From: Siphonodentalium dalli
Taxonomy: Eukaryota > Mollusca > Scaphopoda > Gadilida > Siphonodentaliidae
Reading direction: 5' to 3'
NCBI GenBank assembly: GCA_032622095.1
Contig: CP136066.1
Location: 99,535,319-99,599,318 of the forward strand
Length of the DNA stretch: 64,000 nt
Shown: positions 54,806 through 64,000 of the stretch, in pieces
Position numbering within the stretch: position 1 is the first letter of the stretch
How the letters are laid out: each line of letters begins with the position of its first letter
The notes under the pieces: model-generated
What the model saw: the letters and a program-made list of their open reading frames with translations, nothing else
What the model was told of the DNA's origin: nothing
Database searches by the model: none
Translations under genes and position numbers: made by a program

Positions 54806-55457
54806 TTAAAGGGGTACTGTACACTAAGATAGGCGATTTTTTTATTTACTCCCATTGAAATAACTTTCAAGTTAGATTGTGTTCGTGTTATATGAGTTTC
54901 GTATAAACCTAATTTAGCGAAGAAAATATTGATCTTGGAAACACAAATATTACGATTTCAAACTACGCGCCATATTTTTGACCTTCACCGGAGAAGACGC
55001 AGGTCGCAGGAAGAACCGGAAGTTCATTGCTCACAGCTTCGATTGATGCATTCAATCTCTTCCATCGAACAATCTCACTCCCTATAAAATACTTGACGCT
55101 TTATGACTCTTGTTTCTTTCTCCTTTTTCCCCGAATCGGTTATAACGGGCCTTCTTTTGCAGGTAACATGTTTTGTTTGCAACTCAATAATGTTCGCGAA
55201 TGTCCGTCGATAAAAGACACGCAACATATGCTATTTCAAGAACGGTAACTCGTAATGGCATAATTCTCCATTTTATGACTCCAGCCATAAATGAATTTAT
55301 ATTAAATAATTCAATTTTACTTTTACGATAGCCTGTTAACCGGAACGTTTTCAGTAGACATCGTCGACTCAAATTAGTTATTTTATAATATAATATTCAT
55401 ATTAGATCGCTATTGTCACTGGGAATTTATTGAAATTGGGGTACAGTACCCCTTTAA
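54806..55457. mobile_element. TTAA-flanked element, 652 bp (TTAAAGGGGTACTGTAC ends)
   Basis: TTAAAGGGGTACTGTAC at 54806 is exactly mirrored by GTACAGTACCCCTTTAA ending 55457. Only ~17 terminal bases are inverted; the interior is unique here. TTAA outermost fits a piggyBac- or Kolobok-type target duplication. No transposase. Confidence 0.85.
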
Positions 55458-55563
55458 GTTTGGACTTTCGATTATATTTCAACGCATTAGTCGACGCCAC
55501 GTCGTAAGTAGGTGAGGATCGAGTTTGATAAAATTGTAGTTTTGTTAATTGTACTGATTGTAA

Positions 55564-56116
55564 CAGGGGGGGGGGGTCGGAAAAAAATTTCAGGCACGTA
55601 TGGCATTTTTTCCCTTTCGATCATTTTTTGTACCCACCCACCCCCACGGCAAATTTTTTTTCCGTTTTCGGCAGTTTTTTCCGACCATTTTTTGACACCC
55701 ACCCCCCCTTTTAACACTAAAACAGAGATTTGCGGGGGAAAATTCACTGTAAACAGCTGTATATGAATTTCTGTGCATACTATTTATCATGGATGTTAAC
55801 ATGGACATGTAAATAGGAATGAGTAATTTTGAGGTCATTCGGCCAAAAAAACATGGCTGCCAGCGGCCATCTTGGATTTCAAAATTTGCAACAAAATACA
55901 ACACGATAACTGCCTGCAGTCAGTTTGCCAGTTAGAATTACATTATTTCTCTCATTCAAACTGATTCAAAGTGGTTTTGAAGCCCAACTCATTGCCAAAA
56001 CACTAAAAACAAGCAGGAATTTTTTTTTTTAGTTGCGGAAAAAATTGCTTGTTGGTGGCTTTGACCACCCACCCACCCCGGCATACGTGCCGGAAGAATT
56101 TTTTTCACCCCCCCTG
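55564..56116. mobile_element. hAT-like MITE, 553 bp (CAGGGG...CCCCTG), 7-bp target duplication
   Basis: CAGGGGGGGGGGTCGG and on through TTTCAGGCACGTATG is mirrored by CATACGTGCCGGAAGAATTT...CCCCCCTG. ATTGTAA flanks both ends (55557-55563 and 56117-56123). CAGGG-type ends and a 7-8 bp duplication are typical of hAT elements. Poly-C and poly-T runs inside repeat CCGACCATTTTTTG-type words. No protein. Confidence 0.8.
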
Positions 56117-56159
56117 ATTGTAAGCGATTATTACATGCCAGATTCTATGGGATGCCAAA

Positions 56160-56445
56160 TTCACATTTATTAATAATTGTGCTTCAGCGCAATCCAAAAT
56201 TAATTGCGCTGAAGCGCAATGAATTTTCCATATATGGTTAAACCCCCCAGTTAATTAATGAATAAATTCAATAGAAAATTAATTGCGCTCAAGCGAAATT
56301 GAATTGCGCTCAAGCGCAATTATTTCCCCATATATCAGCATATATGGGTACTCCCAGTTAATTAATGAATAAATCCAATAGAAAATGATATATTCAGGGG
56401 TGTAAGCTTGTAACAATAATTACGCTTCAGCGCAATTCAATTGCC
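56160..56445. repeat. Repeat cluster built from ATTGCGCTTCAGCGCAAT palindromes
   Basis: The palindromic word (CTTCAGCGCAAT / ATTGCGCTGAAGCGCAAT / ATTGCGCTCAAGCGCAAT) occurs about six times. It is interleaved with two direct copies of CAGTTAATTAATGAATAAA...CAATAGAAAAT. It may be a decayed foldback element. Confidence 0.75.
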
Positions 56446-57157
56446 GAGAATCGTTGGATATGACATTGTAACAAGCCCGGTGCGACATCATCACCGATGA
56501 CTCGAGAAACGAAATAACAATTATGTTCAGCCTGAGAAGAGAGATAATAATAAGAGCGCATGATAGCGCATTGACATTGAGATGTCACATTCCGATTCGC
56601 ACTTCGCCTTTTTTTTTGGTTATACTCAATTTTGAATGTGAACAGTTTGGATGAATAGTATACATACCTTAATTGTGTTATCGATATAAATCAATTAATC
56701 GACCACTCAGTACAGAAACGGCCACTGAATCTTCATTGATCCATCAATACGGCAGTGTTGACAAACTCGTTCGGTTCAAAGTACAACTTTGTATGGAACG
56801 CCGTAACGCCAACACGTACCATGCTTAGCATTTGTATGCATTGTGAGACGCGCACGTACTGTCTGTGCAGAGTATGGTTGTGTCCTAACACAACTTCACG
56901 AACACGCAATAGAGGTGGGCATTCCAGGAACCATGCAAAACAATGGTCTCTGTATAGCTTCACAACCATCTACATTTTTTTCTCTCGTTCCCCAGAATAT
57001 AAGGCGAAACAAATTGAATCCTTGTTTCTGGTGACGGGTTCAATTAAATTGGGGCAGTCGGGTTGTTTTTCATTTAAAAGTTTAATTTAAGTGACGGTTA
57101 TTCAAAGTGACGTCAATGTGACGCTAAACATATGGTAATTTCCTCAGTTGCATGTAG
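56446..57157. other. No gene recognised
   Basis: Several overlapping short frames near 56733-57090 are open on both strands, but none matches a family or has splice partners. Confidence 0.4.
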
Positions 57158-57659
57158 TTAAAGGCACGTGAGGCATTAGTTGTCGAAAATATTCATATTT
57201 GTTCCAATCACCGTAAACAGAAAAACATTAAAACGCATACAGTTTCGTTCATATATACCATGACCATCGCGTAAACAGCATGTTATCATAAAGATTTACT
57301 ATATTTTACCTAAGCAAGAGCCTGATTGTGTTACAGAAGACAGCACAATGCTGCTGGCTAATCACACACAAATGGCATAAACGCTCTTTATTCGTTCCAT
57401 ATCAGGAATTCACCAACAAAGAACGCTCTTTATGTTTACCATCATAATATAAACAAACACCAGAAAAGTTACTTTTTATGGCTTTGTTTACATAACAATG
57501 GTCAAAGATATGACAATACCATACAGTTTATGCGATATTTCTTATTTGTATACGGACAAAGTCTGTCTACATTTTGTTGTTCTTTCTGTTTGTGGCGGTT
57601 TTTGACGGGTGGAAATATTTTCACAGGATACCCACCGTCAAGGCCAACCGTACCTTTAA
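57158..57659. mobile_element. TTAA-flanked MITE (TTAAAGGCACG ends), copy 2, inverted relative to copy 1
   Basis: TTAAAGGCACGTGAGGC at the left and GGCCAACCGTACCTTTAA at the right. Nearly full-length match, inverted, to 44407-44899. Its right TTAA (57656-57659) is also the left TTAA of the next element. Confidence 0.85.
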
Positions 57660-57878
57660 CCCTTTCTATACGAAATACTCATAGACGAGTAGTTCCCTAT
57701 ACAATGTAGGTCGTTTGTTGAACTTATTATCTGAACATTTCCCACCATTGAATATGAATAATTCTTATTGTATTGTTTGTTTTCTGTCTGTTGTCAGCTT
57801 CCCAAATGAATAATATACCCTTCCGATGTATATTTTTATAAGTGAATGGGAGAATCCGTTTAGTATTGAAAGGGTTAA
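57656..57878. mobile_element. TTAA-flanked MITE, 223 bp (TTAACCCTTTC ends)
   Basis: TTAACCCTTTCTATACGAAA at the left and AGTATTGAAAGGGTTAA at the right. Interior relatives are at 36206-36410 and 45530-45725; the terminal decamer is shared with 5188-5402. It abuts the previous MITE, sharing one TTAA. Confidence 0.8.
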
Positions 57879-57895
57879 GTCAACAAAATGACTGT

Positions 57896-59228
57896 AATGT
57901 TACCCCAACGCAACGTGCTTGTCTAAACACTCATTTACCAAGCTAGAATCAGAAATGTTTCGTTCCCTGCTAAATGTTCCGTTTTTACTAAACCACGTGC
58001 CCAAGTATTTGAAGCTATCCACGATCTCAATTTCGTTACCGTTTATTTTGAATGACATTGATTTTCTTTGTTTTGGTTTTCTACCAAGAACCATGATTTT
58101 AGTTTTGGAGGCATTGATGCTTAGCTTCCATGTGTCACAGTACGATGCGAAGTGATTTAAGGCATTTTGTAAACCAGAATGGGAGTCTGAGATTAGAGCT
58201 GTATCATCAGCGTATATTAATAGGAGTAACTTCATATATACCCCTGTTTCATGGCCATTGATTTTACTTATGTCTATACCCCTACAGTAACAATTTTGTA
58301 GGTATTCCTCGATATCGTTGATGTACATGGCGAAAAGTATCGGTGAGAGACAATCACCTTGTTTTAGGCCAATTAGACTTGAGAAAAACCCAGATGACTC
58401 ATCGGCCATCACACACATCTTTAAATTATGGTACATACTCTTGATAGTATTCAGGATTTTTCCATTTACGCCATAATGTAGAAGTTTTCTCCAAAGACCT
58501 TCTCGCCAAACACTATCAAAGGCTTGTGAAAAATCGATGAATGCACAAAATAGGGTTTTCTTATTGAGCTTCATTATCTGGGTGAGCGCATGTAGGGAGA
58601 ATATATGATCAATCGTACTGTATCCTTTGCGAAACCCCGCCTGCGCTTCGGACTGAATTTTTTTTTTTTTTTGCAATGGCAATAAAAAGTTTAGGGTCGG
58701 GGGGTTAAAATAGGGTCGGTCGGGTTAGCGGAAACAAACGTCTTTTTTGTTTAGGCCTAAGGGATATTTCAGCATTCAGAAGCGAATTATCTATAGTGCT
58801 CGATGGTAAGTATGTGTTCATTAGGACCCCATGCGTATGTTGACCGCTGATTTCGACGGCGATGTCGCGTTCAACTGATTCATAGTACTTCTGAAACTCT
58901 GGGGCAGGGGGTGGGGGCCTTTTACAATTTTGTCCATCTAGTTCCCGGATTAGTTTCCAAAATTCTTTGCTTGATTTTCCCTTTAAATCATGTATTTTTT
59001 TCCTCAGATTAAGTTTATGTGTTCGCTTACTGTTTTGCTGTGTGCATTTATATGAGCGTCTATTTTCGAGCAGACGTGCCTTATTGTGTTCAGAGGGGTA
59101 GCGTTTGAAATTTGTTCGCGCCTTTCTATAGTTCGTCCTCGTATGAACGCAATCACACGAGAACCACGGCATACCTGACTGTTTCCTCCTTTTACCGGAT
59201 TTTGTCGGATTAGTATTCTACAAGACAT
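57896..59228 (-). mobile_element. LINE fragment truncated at both ends, minus strand
   Basis: Carries the pre-RT linker and most of the RT of a CR1/Jockey-like element. The 3' part is missing, since the protein stops just past the RT palm at 57900, a few bases from the MITE. Loss of the 3' end is unusual for a retrotransposed copy and points to later deletion or rearrangement. Confidence 0.8.
57900..59172 (-). pseudogene. LINE reverse transcriptase remnant
   Basis: Two blocks. 58705-59172 encodes the basic linker (YRKARTNFKRYPSEHNKARL, SSKEFWKLIRELDG). 57900-58682 encodes RT: GFRKGYSTIDHIFSLHALTQ, AFIDFSQAFDSVWREGLW, GLKQGDCLSPILFAMYINDI, YADD near 58201-58220, TWKLSINASKTKIMVLGR and FKYLGTWF. 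The blocks are in different frames around a T/A run near 58660-58672. The finger region (KAPGPDG...SYR) expected between them is absent, so an internal deletion is inferred. YADD and the surrounding blocks are otherwise well kept. Confidence 0.85.
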
Positions 59229-59266
59229 AACTCAGTGCCCTCGCTACGCTGGTCTGACCACTGCTA

Positions 59267-59969
59267 TCTATTATATATGTGTGTGTGTGTGTGTGTCTGT
59301 GTGTGTGTGTGTCTGTCTGTAATCGATGGACTCAAAAACGGCCGAGCCGATTTCGATGAAACTTGGTATGTGTGGGTATTTTCGGCCGGGGAGTGACATG
59401 GACACGTGACCTTGACCTTGAAATCGGGTAATTTCAAGGTCAAACGCCCGAATATCACGGGATTTCGATGAAACTTGGTATGTGGGCGTACCTTCGGGCG
59501 GGGAGTGTCCTAAACCTATTAATTTGCCCGTGCGACGTGACCTTGACCTTGAAATCGGGTCATTTCATAGTCAAACGCCCGAATATCACGGGATTTCGAT
59601 GAAACTTGGTATGTGGGGTTACTTTCGTATGGGGGGGGGGGGTCTCATAAGCATATTCATTTGCCCGTGCCACGTGCCCTTGAACTTGAAATCGGGTCAA
59701 TTCAAAGTCAAATCGCCAATTTTGATGGGATTTCGACGAAATTTTATACATAGGGTTACTTTTGTCCATTGAGTGACCCCGACCTGACCTTGACCTTCAA
59801 AATGATCAATTCAAAGTAAAATCGGGTAAAACCGGATGTATTTCGACGGGCACGTTTGTCGGGTACATTTGTCGGTCAGTGTTTTGGACGGGTCAAATCG
59901 TGACCCCACTTGACCTTCAAAATGGACAATTCAAGGTCAAAGCCCGGACGAAGTCGGGTCACCTTCTAG
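59267..59969 (+). mobile_element. Helitron-like unit 1 of a tandem array, ~703 bp
   Basis: Starts TCTATTATATATGTGTGTG and ends CCCGGACGAAGTCGGG, TCACCTT, CTAG. The 16-base hairpin (6-bp stem with one bulge) seven bases before CTAG, plus the 5' TC, fit Helitron ends. The interior repeats GGCCGAGCCGATTTCGATGA and GACCTTGACCTTGAAATCGG phrases two or three times. No Rep/helicase. Confidence 0.65.
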
Positions 59970-60507
59970 TCTATTATATATTTTGGAAGATCTGTGTGTG
60001 TGTCTGTGTGTGTGTGTCTGTCTGTAATCGATGGACTCAAAAACGGCCGAGCCGATTTCGATGAAACTTGGTATGTGTGGGTATTTTCGGCCGGGGAGTG
60101 ACATGGGCCTATTAATTTGCCCGTGCGACGTGACCTTGACCTTGAAGTCGGGTAATTTCAAGGTCAAACGCCCGAATATCACGAGATTTCGATGAAACTT
60201 GGTATGTCAATTCAAGGTCAAATCGCCAATTTTGACGGTATTTCGACGAAATTTTATACATAGGGTTACTTTTGCACACTGGGTGTTTTGGACGGGTCAA
60301 ATCGTGACCCCGACCTGACCTTGACCTTCAAAATGATCAATTCAAGGTCAAATCGGGTAAAACCGGATGGATTTCGACGGGTACTTTTGTCGGGTACTTT
60401 TGTTCGGGCAGTGTTTTGGACGGGTCAAATCGTGACCCCACTTGACATTGGCCTTCAAAATAGACAATACAAGGTCAAAGCCCGGACGAAGTCGGGTCAC
60501 CTTCTAG
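59970..60507 (+). mobile_element. Helitron-like unit 2, ~538 bp
   Basis: Begins with TC immediately after the CTAG of unit 1 (TCTATTATATATTTTGGAAG) and ends with the same hairpin and CTAG. It shares the GGCCGAGCCGATTTCGATGA and GGACGGGTCAAATCGTGACC phrases, with a shorter middle. Confidence 0.68.
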
Positions 60508-61143
60508 TCTATTATATATATTGGAAGATCTGTCTGTGTATCTGTGGTCTGTGTGTGTGTGTTCGCAATGAACTCGAAAACGGCCGACTCGATGTGGCAT
60601 AGGCATATTAATTTTCAGATCCGAGATCAACTTTTCACGTGCCGAGGTCAAATCTGTTTTTACGCCGTTTTGCGCTAATATATTTCAGTTCGGTGCTCAC
60701 AAATCGATTCGATATAGCGCGAATAATAAATTGCCAGTCATATATAATTTGCACGGTTAGAATCTGTTTCTACCTTAATTATCGGGAAGAACGCAGGACC
60801 ATGCTTCGCTCATCGAAAAACATTCCGTAAATATATTACGCCGTCAACAGATCGTGACGTGATCGCGTTTACCTCTTAACCGCCCGATGTCGCGTTAACT
60901 CATCACCGGCCGAGGTATCCGCAAATGACATTGGGCAATATATATATCTCGGAAACTGGTGGAGCTATCGACTTGAAATTTGGTATGTGAATGTATCTTG
61001 CCCCGGATACGAATTTTATCGGGTCGCCGAGCCCGTGCGACGCCAGCTTCGCGCATGCGCAGACCACATCTCGGAAACGGGTGGAGCTATCGACTTGAAA
61101 TTTGGTTTTTGAATAGCCCGGACGAAGTCGGGTCACCTTCTAG
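60508..61143 (+). mobile_element. Helitron-like unit 3, ~636 bp
   Basis: TCTATTATATATATTGGAAG start; CCCGGACGAAGTCGGG and CTAG end. The middle is largely different from units 1 and 2 (two copies of GGTGGAGCTATCGACTTGAA), so unit 3 is a distinct sub-family joined head to tail. Confidence 0.65.
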
Positions 61144-61190
61144 TCTATTATATATTTTGGAAGATATGTGTGTGTGTGTGCACTTGTAAT
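61144..61190 (+). mobile_element. 5' end of a fourth Helitron-like unit
   Basis: TCTATTATATATTTTGGAAG and the GTGTGTG run restart directly after unit 3, but no further family sequence or CTAG end follows. It is a truncated start. Confidence 0.55.
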
Positions 61191-61245
61191 CGCCTACCAC
61201 CGGGGACTTTTTTCGGTAACTAACCTTCAATTCGGGGACTTTGGA

Positions 61246-61275
61246 TAAGCGGGGACGTCCCCGGTCGTTAACAGT
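61246..61275. repeat. AAGCGGGGACGTCCCCGGTC palindrome, copy 1
   Basis: A GC-rich near-palindrome upstream of the SET gene's first exon. A direct copy lies in its first intron (about 61878-61905), and looser GGGGACTTT words lie at 61205-61240. Confidence 0.75.
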
Positions 61276-61485
61276 GTTGTAACGTCAACGAGAGGTCTTA
61301 TAATCATCATAAAACTCAAAATTGTAAAATGACCCCCCTCGGCATTTTTCCCAGTTTTTGTGTTTACTTGCGTTAATTAATTTGTGTGTTGTCGGTCCCG
61401 GTTCTCATTTAGAAAACCCGAAATATTTGCGCATGCGTAAACATTGTATTTTACGCCACGTGAAAACCGCGCTGTAATTTTAAAC

Positions 61486-61579
61486 ATGGCGTCTCGAAGA
61501 GAATCTAAGAGAAGAAAAATCGACAAAAGAAGACTAACTGATGCGAACTTATTAAAAAAGTATATATCATCAGAAATCG
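61486..61579 (+). CDS. SET gene exon 1
   Basis: 31 codons plus one base. Basic N-terminus, ending KKYISSEI and a split Gly codon; donor ATCG/GTGAGT. Confidence 0.7.
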
Positions 61580-63550
61580 GTGAGTTGACAGTCTATACAT
61601 GTGATTATATTGTAGCAAATAAACTATTTCACAGAGAAAGGTTCAGCAAACTCCAATGCTCTGGAATTGCTGGATTGTTCTCTCGACTTCTCATTCTCAA
61701 GTATAGCCTAATAGGCCTACTATTTTTGGAGAAAACAAAATTATTTAAGTGTTCTTAATTTGAACAGTGTAAAGATTTGCTCATATTTAGATTCCAACCA
61801 ATAAAATAGACTGGATCAAATCGGACCCCATGAAATATCTCGACGCGGGTTTACACCTATGTTTTTTGATCGGAAAAACAAGCGGGGACGTCCCCGGTCT
61901 TTACAGTAATTACCTGTTTCGTTTCGGACTAAAGTTGCAATTTTTACTTGTGATCCGGAAGTGACATCGAGTAAGCCCACCCCGGAAATTGGATGTCTTA
62001 TTTGAATACACGAAACCTGTCAGAGCACATTATCTGATTATGGACAGTTTTGATCAAAGTAACCCCAAAATAAACTACCACAGGTTTGTTCGTGATTGTA
62101 TATTCGGTTGTACGATTGATCAGTTGATTTTCATATCAGGCCGGCATTGTAACACTAACCAACGCATGGCGATAACGACAACAGTGTTCTGCAACATTCG
62201 GTTTCACAATCCGTGAACGAACAAAACGTGTCTTTTTGCAAAGCTCAAAAGTGATATAAATTCAATAAATTAGATAAACTATTTACTATTCTGTTTAAAA
62301 TAGGTAAATGAAGAATCGGAGTGTGCACCAGACAATTGTAATCGATTTTCAGGTGACATTATGTCAACTATAAACACTGATAAATGAAATAAATTTCGTT
62401 TGACTTCTGTTGTCACAGTTGTGTGGCCACCATTTTGATATCGATAAATGACCCCATCGAACTTTGCTTTGATTGTGTAACCATTTAGGCCTATACATTA
62501 AAATTGTGGAAACAAATGAATAACATTATAAAATAAATATTGGCATTAATGTTGGACAAGGCTGTATCCCATGTTATTATTTTTTTTAAAGGTAATAATC
62601 TGAATAGGTAGCCTATTTTCGTGCATCAACAACTGAAGGAATATTCATTATTACATTAACTTCCATTAACTCAGGTGGCATGTGATAGGTAATCCAATTT
62701 GCTATGGAATGCATATTTATATTTTTTTCTGAATCTTTGTGAAACACTTCTAGCAATAAGTAGTGTCTATTGTCCTTTACATTTCTGTCTAAATCGAGAA
62801 GGCACCTATAATATTAGATCATGCCATGAATGTCTACTCAAAGCTGATGCCCGTAGAGATCATACTCCTTGTGTTCAAAATCCGGTAACTTTTTTAAAGT
62901 TTTGACAGGAAACCGTATAAAGTCGAAAAAATAACGCGGGGAATGTATTTCTTTGTTCATACTTGTTGCTTAATGATTTATTCATCGGTACGTGAAGTTC
63001 CCAGCTCGATATTTCATTGTTTACGGCCTAAATTTGGTGACAGGGAATAAAATAAATATTTATCGCGGAATCTGGTCTCAAAAGTCACCTAAACAATGAA
63101 ATATCGAGCTGCGAACTTCACGCACCAATGAATAATGAACAAAGAAATACATTCCCCGCGTTATTTTTTTTTACTTTATACGGTTCCCTGTCAAAACTTA
63201 AAAAAAGTTCCCGGGTTTTCAACACAAGGAGTTTGATCTCTAAGGGCGTATGCTTTGAGTAGAGATTCATGGCATGATCTACTATAATATTTGAACAAGA
63301 TGGTATACATTTTCAGGCTTACCGTATAGATACAACACCTTAAGTTCATTACAAACTGCTAAATTACTAGTTTTCTTAAAGATGCAATTTTATTTTAAAT
63401 TACAGGCTACGGTTTATTCACAGAAGATCAGATTGAAATGGGGCAGTTATTTATTCAATATAAGGGGGAGTTGTTGAATGAAAAAGATGCAGACAAGAGA
63501 TCGGATGGGACCTACCAATTCTATTTTCAACATTTTGGTCAGAATCTATG
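61486..63550 (+). CDS. KMT5A-like SET-domain protein lysine methyltransferase, first two exons (continues past window)
   Basis: Exon 1 (61486-61579) and exon 2 (63406-63550) join in phase (ATC G / GC TAC) into 78 codons plus two bases. The start is the first ATG in a GC-rich upstream context (AAACATGGCG) and opens a strongly basic head (MASRRESKRRKIDKRRL), likely a nuclear signal. From residue 32 the protein reads GYGLFTEDQIEMGQLF, then YKGELL, DADKR, FYF and FGQNLW. This matches the start of the SET domain in the KMT5A (histone H4 Lys20 monomethylase) group: GxG turn, F-x-x-x-Y-x-G-(E/D)-L strand, DAxKR helix, YxFYF strand. The cofactor NHS motif and post-SET part lie outside the window. KMT5A-like genes are often multi-copy in marine invertebrates, and this may be one of them. 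Confidence 0.72.
61878..61905. repeat. AAGCGGGGACGTCCCCGGTC palindrome, copy 2
   Basis: Direct copy of the motif at 61246, followed by a similar CTTTACAGT / CGTTAACAGT continuation. It lies in the first intron of the SET gene. Confidence 0.75.
62811..63290. mobile_element. Foldback element, ~480 bp, in the SET gene's intron
   Basis: TAGATCATGCCATGAATGTC...AACGCGGGGAATGTATTTCT...GAAGTTCCCAGCTCGATATT is mirrored, with few mismatches, through 63060-63290 (AATATCGAGCTGCGAACTTC, AGAAATACATTCCCCGCGTT, GATTCATGGCATGATCTA). The arms are ~210 bases around a ~60-base centre. No protein. It would form a strong hairpin in the pre-mRNA. Confidence 0.8.
63406..63550 (+). CDS. SET gene exon 2 (start of SET domain)
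   Basis: Two bases of the split Gly codon, 47 codons, and two bases of a Trp/Cys codon. It encodes YGLFTEDQIEMGQLFIQYKG and on to QHFGQNL. Acceptor AAATTACAG, donor TATG/GTGAGA. Confidence 0.78.
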
Positions 63551-63743
63551 GTGAGAATTCATTTCCTTAGTTTTTAGTTAGCTCTCACTGAGAATGACGC
63601 AGTTTATGTAACACTGCATGTGTCTCAGTAATGCTGAAGCAAATGAAATCTTTTTAATATCCCCCCACTAAATAATCCTAACCTTGCTTAATCCTAACCT
63701 TGCTTTATTTTGCCTGGAACTACTTTCATAATAAGATTAAGTG

Positions 63744-63937
63744 ATAATATACCAATAACTTGATTTTGGATGGCGTTATGGTTTATTAACGGCCCTACAG
63801 AAATGATTAACCACCGAGGGGTTCATTAAAGGCCCGAGACGAAGTCGGGGGCCTTTAATGGTCCGAATGCTGTTAAACATTTCTGGAGGGCCGTTAATAA
63901 ACCTAACGCCCGACAACATCAAGTTATTAATATTATT
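63744..63937. mobile_element. Foldback element, ~190 bp
   Basis: AATAACTTGAT...GGTTTATTAACGGCCCT...TTCATTAAAGGCC is mirrored by GGCCTTTAATGG...AGGGCCGTTAATAAACC...ATCAAGTTATT. The apex is CCCGAGACGAAGTCGGG. The inverted AGAAATG/CATTTCT and TGGCGTTA/TAACGCC words fit the same stem. It lies in the second intron of the SET gene. Confidence 0.75.
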
Positions 63938-64000
63938 ACCACTCGGAAATGAAACCCAACTAGAACATACATGTAGATGAGTGAAATTTCTGCAAAACAG

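Noticed and set aside
59267-61143. Protein-coding potential in the GGCCGAGCCGATTTCGATGA repeats
   Set aside because: Frames of 60-104 codons arise from the repeats on both strands. No Rep, helicase or other domain is present.

Overview
This looks like a 64 kb piece of AT-rich nuclear DNA from an invertebrate animal. The evidence is split genes with GT/AG introns, LINE retrotransposons, Harbinger, Helitron-like, hAT-like and TTAA-flanked DNA transposons, and microsatellites. A single-exon peptide-type GPCR, a BBOX1-like dioxygenase and a KMT5A-like SET gene suggest a marine lophotrochozoan, perhaps a mollusc. That assignment is inference only. I saw no CRISPR array, rRNA, convincing tRNA or bacterial operon.

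Host genes. (1) 2626-3825 (+): a complete intronless rhodopsin-class GPCR with an extreme Tyr/Asp/Glu-rich N-terminus. (2) 16363-39159 (-): a BBOX1-like (gamma-butyrobetaine dioxygenase family) gene. I rebuilt it by eye as 12 coding exons whose phases all agree. They give 371 residues with the zinc site, the HxD...H iron site and the 2-oxoglutarate arginine; only the first coding exon was not found. (3) 61486 to beyond 63550 (+): the first two exons of a KMT5A-like SET-domain gene that runs past the window.

Mobile DNA makes up most of the rest. An apparently intact two-gene Harbinger element (39942-44396) has 140-bp terminal inverted repeats and an ATT target duplication. It carries a MADF-like gene and a two-exon HARBI1-type transposase with complete DDE residues, and lies just upstream of the BBOX1-like gene. 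Three damaged LINEs are at 11175-13819, 26095-31755 (inside a BBOX1 intron, antisense to it) and 57896-59228. A tandem head-to-tail array of Helitron-like units (TC...hairpin...CTAG) fills 59267-61143, with a related pair on the minus strand at 31952-32713. At least four families of TTAA-flanked short elements recur, and two of them share one TTAA. Large foldback or long-TIR elements lie at 19327-21385, 22258-24108, 46848-50534, 53292-53856, 55564-56116 and 62811-63290.

The most unusual structures are: the LINE at 11175-13819, bracketed exactly by a 1.4-1.8 kb direct duplication that looks like a giant target-site duplication; the tandem Helitron-like array; the nest of a palindromic element and a 145-bp satellite inside the second LINE; the tyrosine-rich GPCR N-terminus preceded by a duplicated splice-acceptor/start region; and several long clean hairpins near host exons. 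Coordinates of exons were read by eye and should be good to a base or two. Element families are named only where termini or proteins support it.
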